Of a stretch of 9,109 nucleotides of DNA, positions 1 to 7,183 are shown piece by piece. Location: NCBI GenBank assembly GCA_013215515.1, contig JABSPC010000329.1, positions 1 through 9,109 of the forward strand, in the 5' to 3' direction. Position 1 is the stretch's first letter. Each line of letters opens with the position of its first letter. Both the position numbers and the translations under genes were made by a program. This DNA is from Crocinitomicaceae bacterium. GTDB taxonomy: Bacteria; Bacteroidota; Bacteroidia; Flavobacteriales_D; Crocinitomicaceae. The notes beneath the pieces are model-generated. The model did no database searches and was not told the DNA's origin. It saw nothing but the letters and a program-made list of their open reading frames with translations.

Positions 1-1
1 A

Positions 2-3000
2 ATGGTTGCTTTATCTGGAGATACAGATGTTATTGAAGAAATCGCTGCTGATTTAGATGCAAAAGATATCTTCCATAAATTATTAATGGTTAGAGTTCCT
101 TTCCATTCTCATCACATGGAACCATTGAAACAAGAATTATTGGCTTCATTGGGTGAACTCAAAACTAAACCAACTACTATTCCTTTCTACTCTACTGTTG
201 AAGGAGGAATTGTTGAAGGTGAAAATCTTACACCAGATTACTGGTTCAGAAATGTTAGAGACGCCGTTTTATTTACGGATGCAATTGATGCTCAAATCAA
301 AGATGGTTTCGATACATTTATTGAATTAGGTCCACACCCTATTCACGCAATTGGTGTGAATGATTTACTTGAAATCAACAAGGTAAAAGGTATTGTAATA
401 GCTTCTCTGAGAAGAAAAGAAGATGAGAAGCGAACATTCCTTTCATCCGTTGCAAAATTGCATTCTTGGGGTATTAAAATTGACTGGAGAGCATTCTACG
501 GAGAAGACAATAACTTTGTTCAACTTCCAAAATACCCTTGGCAAAAGGATTCGCATTGGGTTGAAACTGAAGAAGGACGTAGACAACGCCTTGGGTCAAT
601 TCAATACGGGCATCCACACCTTACCAGAAAATCGGTTTCTGCAAGAGAAAGCAATAACATTCTTTGGGATGTAACACTTGACAAAAGAACGTATCCTTAT
701 ATCGAGCATCATAAAGTTCAAGGACCTATTGTATTCCCAGGTGCTGGACATGTTGACCTTATGATTGGTGCTGCAAAAGCATCCTTTGGTGAAGGATTTG
801 GATTTATTGAAGATGTTAATTTCGATAATGCATTGTTCTTACCTGATACAGGTGAACCACCACATATTCAAATTGACATTTCTCATGATAGTGGAGATTA
901 TTTTATCTATACCAAGCCGCTTGGTAAAGATCAATCATGGACAATGTGTTCAAACGGAAAAATCAATCACATCGCTGATAAATTTGTTCCAATCCCAGTT
1001 GACTTAGAAGCAATCAAGAAAAGAATTACCATTCCTGTAGCTGTTAAACCAATGCATGATGAACTTCTTGAAAGTGGTCTTTATTTAGGACCAAGCTTTA
1101 GAGGTATTAAAAATCTTTGGAGAAGTGATGGAAATTGGGAATCTCTTAGTGAGATTGAAGTTCACGATAGTGTAAAATCTGAGTTCTTCCAATTCAACAT
1201 TCACCCGGGAGTTTTAGATAGCTGTTTTCAAACTGTTTTTGGAATCTTTCAAGAAAGAGAAGATCATACAAAGAAAATGGGAGTTTATGTACCACGTCAT
1301 ATCGACAGAATCAAATGGTACAACGATGTAAACTCTACTAAACTATACGTTCATGGTACATTAAGAGAGTGGACAGATGAAGAAGCTATAGGTGAATTGT
1401 GGATCTTTAACGCTGACGGAAGTCTCGTTGCTGAGTTCCACGGATTTAAATCTCAATACCTTAAAGGATCAAGAGGTGAATCAGGAGGAGAGGCTGACAG
1501 ATGGTTCTATGAGTACAATTGGAACATGAAGTCTCGTGCGGATCAAGAATTATTGAGAAACCCTGGTGAATATATTCCAAATCCAGAATCTATTAGACCC
1601 AAGGTTCAGGAAACAATTGACGAAGTTAACTCAAGATCAACACAAAAAGAGTACTACGATCAATATGAGCCTGAACAATATCAATTAACGCTGGCTTATA
1701 TCTGTGACTCATTGCAAGAAATGGGTATGTCATTCGAGGCAGGGACTAAAGTGGACGTTGATAAATATTATGAAGAGTTTGAGATTATTAAAGATCAAAA
1801 ACGTCTTTTCTACCATATGTTTAAATTGATTCAAATAGGAGGAATCCTTAAAGGATCTGATGGTAACTATGAGGTAGTAAAAACTCCAGATTTCAAAGAT
1901 TTGAGAGCTTGGATGGAGAACTTGAATAAGCAATATCCTCAATTCCACCATGAGTCTACTCTATTAGGAAGATGTGGTCCTGAGATTACTGGAGTACTTC
2001 AAGGAACAGTAGATCCAATTCAATTAATCTTTCCTGAAGATAAATGGGATGCGATTGTTCAATACTACGTAGAAGGATTTGCCTTTAAGAAATATAACGA
2101 TATCGCTGGAAGATCGATCGCTGAATTGATCAAGAATATTCCAGAAGACCAAACTATTAGAGTACTAGAAATTGGTGCTGGTACGGGAGGTATGACACAA
2201 GCAATTTTACCGATGCTACCTGCTGACAGAACTGAGTATGTCTTTACAGATTTATCTCATATGTTCATGATTAAAGCGCAGCAACGATTTGCAAAGTATC
2301 CATTTGTACAATACAAAATTTTGGATATTGAGCAAGATCCAGCTGATCAAGGAATCGATTTAAATTCATTTGATATCATCATAGCATCAGATGTTATTCA
2401 CGCAACTAGAGACCTAAGTGTTTCTTTAGGAAATGCTAGACAATTATTAGCGTCTGAAGGTGTATTAATGATGCTTGAGGTGACTAACTCTCCTGTATAT
2501 CTTGATTTCATCTTTGGTATGACTGAAGGATGGTGGCTTTACGAAGATTTCAGAACAGAGCACGCAACTATGGCTCCTGAAATGTGGGAGAAAGTATTGA
2601 CGGATAACGGGTACAACAACACAGCTTACTTTAGTGATGTTCCAGACAACTCAATTTCATGTCAATCTGTTATAATGGCAAGAGCTGAAAAGCTTGACCT
2701 TTCTGACAAAGTTGTAGTGAATGAAAAGAAAACAGTTACCGCTGACTATTTAGTATTCGCCGATAAAACTGGCGTTTCAGATAAATTAGCTACTCAATTA
2801 GCTACTCTGAATAAAACATGTATTACTGTTTCTATTGGTTCAGGATTCAAACAAATTTCTGATACTGAATATGAAATTGGTGCGATGTCTCAGGAAGATT
2901 GTGATCAAGTAATTGATCATGTAAATGCTAGAGGTAATTTTGAAGGATTAGTATTTGCATGGGGATTAGACTTAGTATCTAACGAAAATCTTACGGCAGA

Positions 3001-6000
3001 AACGATTGAACAAGCTGAGGGATTAGGTTCTATCATGATGATGAACATAATGAGAAAACTTAATGTTTCATCATACAAAGAAAATCCAAGTATTTGGGTG
3101 CTTTCAAGCGGAGCACAAACAATCAACGGTTCACCAGAAATTCTAAATCTTGGACAAGAAGGCTTAAGAGGTGTGAGTCGTGTAATTGTAAATGAGTTCC
3201 CGAACTACTCAACTACAATGATTGACTTGAGTTCTCCTGTTCAAGATGTTGAAATTGAAGTATTGGTAGATGAAATGTTTGCTGGTGATAAAACAGACGA
3301 ACTTGCATTTAGAGGTAGAAGAAGATACGTTAACAAATTAGAAAGACTGTCGATGGATAACATAGCGAAACAAGCTATGAAATCTGTCCCTGCTGAAGGT
3401 TCTGCTTACACGGGTACAATTGAAGAGTACGGAGTACTTGACAATGTTGTACTAAGAGAAAGTGAAAGAAGAACTCCAAAAGCTGATCAAGTTGAAATCC
3501 AAATTAAAGCATCTGCTCTAAACTTTAGAGACATTATGATTGCTATGGGACTTCTTTCTGATGATGCGGTAAACGGTGGATTATTCGGAAAAACTTTCGG
3601 ACTAGAATGTGCTGGTATTATTAGCAAAGTGGGATCTGAAGTGACTAATGTTAAAGTTGGTGACGAAGTAATGGCAACCGCTCCTTCTTGTTTAGGAGGA
3701 TATGCTTACGCTTATGGTGTACACTGTGTGAAAAAACCAGCAGGAATTAGCTGGCATGAAGCAGCGAGTTTACCTGTAGTATATACAACTGCATACTTCT
3801 CACTAATCCATCACTGTAGATTAGAAAAAGATGAAACAGTCTTGATTCACGCTGCAGCAGGTGGTGTAGGAATTGCAGCTATTAATATTGCAAATGCAGT
3901 AGGAGCTGAAATTTACGCTACAGTTAGTACGCAAGAAAAGAGAGATTACATCATTAGTATTGGTGTCAAGCCTGAAAACATTATGAACTCCAGAACATTA
4001 GATTTCGCTGATGAAATCATGGAGAAAACAAATGGTAAAGGTGTTGATGTTGTATTGAACTCACTTTCGGGTGAAGCAATCTTTAAATCTGTTAGATGTC
4101 TTTCTGCTTACGGTAGATTTGTAGAGATTGGTAAAACAGATATTTATAGAAACTCTAAACTTGGACTTCAACCATTCGGTAACAACTTAACATACTTCGG
4201 TGTGGATGTTGACCGTTTATTTGAACAAAAGAAATCATTTGGTGGTAAATTATTCCAAGAATCAATTGACTACTTCGTGGAGAAGGGTTTCAAACCACAT
4301 CCAGTAACGGTATTCCCTATTGGAAAACTTGCAGATGCATTCCAATTCATGGGAGGTGCGAGACATATTGGTAAAGTAATCGTTTCCATGGAAGGTGAAG
4401 TTGATATCGCTCCAGCCACAGAAATTAAGTTCAAAGAAGATGGTACTTACTTGTTAACAGGTGGTGCTTCTGGATTTGGATTATCTGTTGCTCAATGGAT
4501 GACGACAAAAGGAGCAAGAAACCTTGTTCTTATGAGTAGAAGCGGTGTTAAAACTGACTTCGAAAGAGACATCGTTAAGAAAATGGAAGAAGATGGTGTT
4601 AATGTAATGATTGCCAAAGGCAGCGTTAACATTCAGGCTGATGTTGATAGAATATTTAAAGAAGTGGCTGAAACAATGCCTCCGATTAAAGGAATTCAAC
4701 ACGCGGCGATGGTCTTAGATGACGTATCTATTCCGGAGATTGATTATGACAAGTATATGAAGGTGTACAATCCTAAAGCTGTAGGTTGTTGGATGCTTCA
4801 TGAAGCAACTAAGGATATGGACTTAGACCACTTCCTTTCTTATTCATCAATCTCTGCTATTTACGGTAACCCAGGTCAAGTAAGTTATGTAGGTGCTAAC
4901 AGTTTCTTAGATAACTTCTCTCAATGGAGAAGAGCTCAAGGATTACCTGCGACAACAGTTAACTGGGGTGTAATTGGTGATGTTGGATTCGTTGCAAGAA
5001 ATGCTTCTGAGAATGGAGTTGTTGTAGACCTATTGTACAAACAAGGTTGGAAAACTTATACTATAGATCAAGCTTGTTGGATTCTTGAACAAATGTTATT
5101 GAATAATCCTGTTCAAAGAGTTGGAACAGATTCTGACTGGGAAGTAATTGGTGGATTCTATCCTCACACTGCGAAATCAAGTCGTTTTGCTCACTTAGTT
5201 AGTGAGAAAGAATTGAATGCAGGAGCGCAAGCCGGTAGTGGAGATGGAGCATTGAAAGCAACACTTATTGACGCTAAACCAGAAGAACAAGTTGACATCT
5301 TCTTGGATCAATTGAAAGATACATTTGCAAGAGTTCTTGGAACAACAGCAGATAAAGTTGATATAGCCGAGCCTGTTACTAAATACGGTTTGGATTCTTT
5401 AATGGCAAATCAAATCCGTAACTGGATTCAAAGTAATATCAGTATCGATTACTCGATGATGAAAATCATGAGAGGGCCAACAATGGAAGAAATGACTACA
5501 GCTATTCTAGATGAATTGAATGGCGCCGGTGGCGGTGGAGCTATGGAAGGTGAAGCAAAATCTGAATTGGATAAATGGATTATCAGAACGAAGAAAGTTG
5601 ATAACCCAAGATTGAGATTGTTCTGCTTACCTTACTTCGCAGGTGGAGCATCAATCTTCTCAACATGGTCTGAATTCTTACCGGACGACATTGAAGTTTG
5701 TGCGGTTCAATTCCCAGGAAGAGAAGAAAGAGGTGATGAAAAAGCATTCGATGATGTTGCAGACCTAGTAGCTAAAATGGCTGAAGTGATGGAACCTCTC
5801 TTGACAACACCTTGTGCATTCTATAGTCATAGTTCTGGTGCTGGTGTAGCATTAGAATTAGCGCGTCACTTAAATAGAGAACTAGATGTTCAACCAACCA
5901 AATTTATGGTCGGTGGATGGAGAGCACCTCATTTAGTGAGTCCATTCCAATTCCTAGAAGCAATTGATGATGATGAAGTTTACAAGGATAAAAACATCCC

Positions 6001-6337
6001 GAACATCAAAAATCACTTACGTTCATTAGAAATTCCTGATGCTGTAATTGATAATGATGCTGTATTCAACGAAATGCTTCCTGCTCTTAGAGCTGATATT
6101 CTTTTAGGTAAGAAATACAAATACATCGATGATGAGCCATTAAATTGTCCATTAACTGCTTTTGCTGGAGCTGATGATAATGTGTTTACTGTCGATCAAG
6201 TAAAAGGTTGGGATAAACACACAAACTCTGAATTTAAATTCAAAGTTGTACCTGGAGGACACTTATTCTGTAGAGATAACAAAGAAGATCTTTTAGAAGT
6301 TGTAACTGAAGAATTGAGCGAAACAGTTTTAGATTAA
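2..6337 (+). CDS. Highly reducing type I polyketide synthase, C-terminal 2111 residues (AT'-DH-cMT-psiKR-ER-KR-ACP-TE), 5' end outside window
   Basis: Residues are numbered from the Met codon at base 2. That Met is internal: the KS and the GHSxG half of the AT must lie upstream. The AT remnant (1-125) has the active-site His in RVPFHSHHM (His35) and FIELGPHP; the linker ends in LPKYPWQKDSHW. The DH (about 203-490) has HKVQGPIVFP (His237) and HPGVLDSCFQ (Asp406), so it looks active. The cMT (about 500-895) has the SAM loop LEIGAGTGG (722-730), IHAT (His800) and LEVTN (Glu826), the expected His/Glu pair. Residues 905-1125 fit a structural pseudo-KR. The ER (1140-1463) has ALNFRD and the NADPH motif HAAAGGVG (1283-1290). 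The KR (1475-1735) has TGGASGFGL, an LDD motif (1572-1574, B-type) and Lys1592/Ser1616/Tyr1629/Asn1633. The ACP (1760-1838) has GLDSL with the phosphopantetheine Ser1799. After a Gly-rich linker, a type II-like TE (1862-2108) has Ser1944, Asp2058 or Asp2059, and His2087, but the nucleophile motif reads SHSSG. Family knowledge: each cycle would condense, C-methylate, ketoreduce, dehydrate and enoylreduce, giving a saturated methyl-branched chain freed by hydrolysis. The protein should be cytosolic. Product and iteration number are unknown. Confidence 0.95.
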   Translation: MVALSGDTDVIEEIAADLDAKDIFHKLLMVRVPFHSHHMEPLKQELLASLGELKTKPTTIPFYSTVEGGIVEGENLTPDYWFRNVRDAVLFTDAIDAQIKDGFDTFIELGPHPIHAIGVNDLLEINKVKGIVIASLRRKEDEKRTFLSSVAKLHSWGIKIDWRAFYGEDNNFVQLPKYPWQKDSHWVETEEGRRQRLGSIQYGHPHLTRKSVSARESNNILWDVTLDKRTYPYIEHHKVQGPIVFPGAGHVDLMIGAAKASFGEGFGFIEDVNFDNALFLPDTGEPPHIQIDISHDSGDYFIYTKPLGKDQSWTMCSNGKINHIADKFVPIPVDLEAIKKRITIPVAVKPMHDELLESGLYLGPSFRGIKNLWRSDGNWESLSEIEVHDSVKSEFFQFNIHPGVLDSCFQTVFGIFQEREDHTKKMGVYVPRHIDRIKWYNDVNSTKLYVHGTLREWTDEEAIGELWIFNADGSLVAEFHGFKSQYLKGSRGESGGEADRWFYEYNWNMKSRADQELLRNPGEYIPNPESIRPKVQETIDEVNSRSTQKEYYDQYEPEQYQLTLAYICDSLQEMGMSFEAGTKVDVDKYYEEFEIIKDQKRLFYHMFKLIQIGGILKGSDGNYEVVKTPDFKDLRAWMENLNKQYPQFHHESTLLGRCGPEITGVLQGTVDPIQLIFPEDKWDAIVQYYVEGFAFKKYNDIAGRSIAELIKNIPEDQTIRVLEIGAGTGGMTQAILPMLPADRTEYVFTDLSHMFMIKAQQRFAKYPFVQYKILDIEQDPADQGIDLNSFDIIIASDVIHATRDLSVSLGNARQLLASEGVLMMLEVTNSPVYLDFIFGMTEGWWLYEDFRTEHATMAPEMWEKVLTDNGYNNTAYFSDVPDNSISCQSVIMARAEKLDLSDKVVVNEKKTVTADYLVFADKTGVSDKLATQLATLNKTCITVSIGSGFKQISDTEYEIGAMSQEDCDQVIDHVNARGNFEGLVFAWGLDLVSNENLTAETIEQAEGLGSIMMMNIMRKLNVSSYKENPSIWVLSSGAQTINGSPEILNLGQEGLRGVSRVIVNEFPNYSTTMIDLSSPVQDVEIEVLVDEMFAGDKTDELAFRGRRRYVNKLERLSMDNIAKQAMKSVPAEGSAYTGTIEEYGVLDNVVLRESERRTPKADQVEIQIKASALNFRDIMIAMGLLSDDAVNGGLFGKTFGLECAGIISKVGSEVTNVKVGDEVMATAPSCLGGYAYAYGVHCVKKPAGISWHEAASLPVVYTTAYFSLIHHCRLEKDETVLIHAAAGGVGIAAINIANAVGAEIYATVSTQEKRDYIISIGVKPENIMNSRTLDFADEIMEKTNGKGVDVVLNSLSGEAIFKSVRCLSAYGRFVEIGKTDIYRNSKLGLQPFGNNLTYFGVDVDRLFEQKKSFGGKLFQESIDYFVEKGFKPHPVTVFPIGKLADAFQFMGGARHIGKVIVSMEGEVDIAPATEIKFKEDGTYLLTGGASGFGLSVAQWMTTKGARNLVLMSRSGVKTDFERDIVKKMEEDGVNVMIAKGSVNIQADVDRIFKEVAETMPPIKGIQHAAMVLDDVSIPEIDYDKYMKVYNPKAVGCWMLHEATKDMDLDHFLSYSSISAIYGNPGQVSYVGANSFLDNFSQWRRAQGLPATTVNWGVIGDVGFVARNASENGVVVDLLYKQGWKTYTIDQACWILEQMLLNNPVQRVGTDSDWEVIGGFYPHTAKSSRFAHLVSEKELNAGAQAGSGDGALKATLIDAKPEEQVDIFLDQLKDTFARVLGTTADKVDIAEPVTKYGLDSLMANQIRNWIQSNISIDYSMMKIMRGPTMEEMTTAILDELNGAGGGGAMEGEAKSELDKWIIRTKKVDNPRLRLFCLPYFAGGASIFSTWSEFLPDDIEVCAVQFPGREERGDEKAFDDVADLVAKMAEVMEPLLTTPCAFYSHSSGAGVALELARHLNRELDVQPTKFMVGGWRAPHLVSPFQFLEAIDDDEVYKDKNIPNIKNHLRSLEIPDAVIDNDAVFNEMLPALRADILLGKKYKYIDDEPLNCPLTAFAGADDNVFTVDQVKGWDKHTNSEFKFKVVPGGHLFCRDNKEDLLEVVTEELSETVLD

Positions 6338-6341
6338 CTGA

Positions 6342-7100
6342 ATGCCAATTAAGATAATAAATCCCGTTTCATCCAGTGAATTTCTCACTGGACGGAATGG
6401 GATTTCTTTTGATACAGGAGATATACAAATCTGGAGTATTTCTTTAGACGCTGATGAAAATTTCAGAAGCGCTTGTTTAAACGCTTTGGGTGAAAAAGGA
6501 CGAGAACGAATTTCTTATTTCAAATTCAAACAAGTTCAAGAAAGTTATATCATTAGCCAAGGTGGATTAAGACTGTTGTTGTCCTATTATTTGAACATTC
6601 CAACTGAGCAATTACAAATTGGAAAACTAAGTAAGGGTAAACCCTACTCTATCGACAATCCAGAGCTTCGCTTTAACATGTCCAATTCTGGAAGAAGGGT
6701 TGTTTATGCTTTCTCTACGGAGGAGGAAATCGGAATTGACTTAGAAAAGCTTAGAGAACTTTCAGACCTTGACGAATTGATAGAGAAAAACTATACTTCT
6801 TACGAAAGGGACTATATTAATAAAATGCCGGAACAAAGGCTGTACCGATTTTTTAAATTCTGGACCATTAAAGAAGCTTATTTGAAAGCGATTGGTGTTG
6901 GAATGAGGATTCCTCCAGACAATCTTAACTTCTCTGTTCAAAATGGTGATTATAACCTACAATCAATAAAAGGAGTACCGATAGACATAGATGAAGGTGA
7001 GTGGATTTTCAAACACTTCACTTTAGAGAATGATGAATACGTGGGAACGCTAACTATTAAGAACCAAAATGCAAATATTACTTTGCAATCACTCATTTAA
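6342..7100 (+). CDS. Sfp-type 4'-phosphopantetheinyl transferase
   Basis: This 252-residue cytosolic enzyme should transfer 4'-phosphopantetheine from CoA to the ACP serine of the adjacent PKS (Ser1799). Length fits the Sfp family. Visible motifs are GKPY (99-102), FNMSNSG (111-117), GIDLEK (131-136) with Mg ligands Asp133 and Glu135, and FWTIKEAYLKAIGVG (173-187) with Glu178 and Lys182. The 45-residue spacing from Asp133 to Glu178 resembles Sfp (Asp107 to Glu151). The oddity is Asn115 where the family normally has His in FNxSHS, a residue that in Sfp contacts CoA. The start at 6342 is the only ATG ahead of the domain (the next Met is residue 113). It follows the PKS stop by four bases (CTGA), which suggests one transcript and perhaps translational coupling. 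No Shine-Dalgarno is visible. Residues 1 to about 25 precede the recognisable fold and are encoded by the hairpin. Family assignment is firm; the PKS as its target is inferred from adjacency. Confidence 0.93.
   Translation: MPIKIINPVSSSEFLTGRNGISFDTGDIQIWSISLDADENFRSACLNALGEKGRERISYFKFKQVQESYIISQGGLRLLLSYYLNIPTEQLQIGKLSKGKPYSIDNPELRFNMSNSGRRVVYAFSTEEEIGIDLEKLRELSDLDELIEKNYTSYERDYINKMPEQRLYRFFKFWTIKEAYLKAIGVGMRIPPDNLNFSVQNGDYNLQSIKGVPIDIDEGEWIFKHFTLENDEYVGTLTIKNQNANITLQSLI
6359..6405 (+). terminator. Intrinsic terminator/attenuator-like hairpin inside the 5' end of the PPTase gene
   Basis: Two 20-base arms (6359-6378 and 6386-6405) flank a 7-base loop, AATTTCT. Of the 20 pairs, 17 are Watson-Crick (including a perfect TCCAGTG/CACTGGA top and a CCC/GGG block lower down), two are G-U and one is an A-C mismatch (6371/6393). 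The GGG of the lower stem runs into ATTTCTTTTGA, so seven of eight bases at 6403-6410 are T, and the 5' flank is A-rich. This is the shape of a rho-independent terminator. It begins 21 bases after the PKS stop codon but lies within codons 6-22 of the downstream gene. Ribosomes loading at 6342 would melt it, so it could serve as a conditional attenuator that keeps PPTase output below PKS output. The fold is read from the sequence; function is inference. Confidence 0.5.
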
Positions 7101-7144
7101 ATCTTCTCGCGCCTTGATATTAAATTCTTAGATTAGATGAATGA

Positions 7145-7152
7145 TAAATTTG
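7145..7152 (+). promoter_or_regulatory. Bacteroidota-type -7 element (TAAATTTG) ahead of the acyl-CoA synthetase
   Basis: TAAATTTG matches the TAnnTTTG -7 consensus known from Bacteroidota housekeeping promoters and sits 31 bases before the ligase ATG. The expected TTG near -33 is not at the usual distance: the nearest TTG (7114-7116) leaves a 28-base spacer against the normal 19-21 or so. If used, transcription would begin within the palindrome just downstream. Since no terminator is visible after the PPTase gene, this would be an extra internal promoter. In AT-rich DNA the match could be chance. Confidence 0.3.
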
Positions 7153-7168
7153 AATCGAGTTTCGATTC
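7152..7168. repeat. Perfect 7-bp inverted repeat in the PPTase-ligase gap
   Basis: GAATCGA and TCGATTC are exact reverse complements separated by GTT. Allowing a bulged C at 7169, the flanking TTT (7149-7151) and AAA (7170-7172) can extend the stem to ten pairs. It is not followed by a T run on the plus strand, so it is not a terminator for the PPTase gene. It overlaps the last base of the -7-like element and ends 15 bases before the ligase start. This suits an operator for a dimeric repressor or a structured leader. The palindrome is visible; the regulatory role is inference. Confidence 0.4.
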
Positions 7169-7183
7169 CAAAACATAACCACG

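Noticed and set aside
2..4. ATG at the window edge as the PKS start codon
   Set aside because: It falls in the middle of the AT fold, just before its second catalytic His. The nucleophile half of the AT and the KS must be upstream, so the gene is truncated by the window.
423..1007. Short plus-strand open frames at 423-674 and 765-1007 within the PKS
   Set aside because: They overlap the conserved AT linker and DH in another frame and match no known family.
3033..3047. Short ATG/TGA-like triplet run (ATCATGATGATGAAC) as a microsatellite
   Set aside because: It is only a few units long and encodes Ile-Met-Met-Met-Asn inside the pseudo-KR region, so there is no sign of an expanded repeat.
5534..5545. 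Internal start (ATG 5543 after GGTGGAG) making a free thioesterase
   Set aside because: The purine-rich stretch is explained by the Gly-rich ACP-TE linker, its GGAG lies only two bases from the ATG, and the other genes here do not use Shine-Dalgarno sites.
2..6337. Eukaryotic (fungal) origin of the DNA
   Set aside because: The domain order is fungal-like, but the reading frame is uninterrupted, genes follow at 4, 83 and 29 bases on the same strand, and a discrete PPTase and ligase sit in operon arrangement. This is bacterial.
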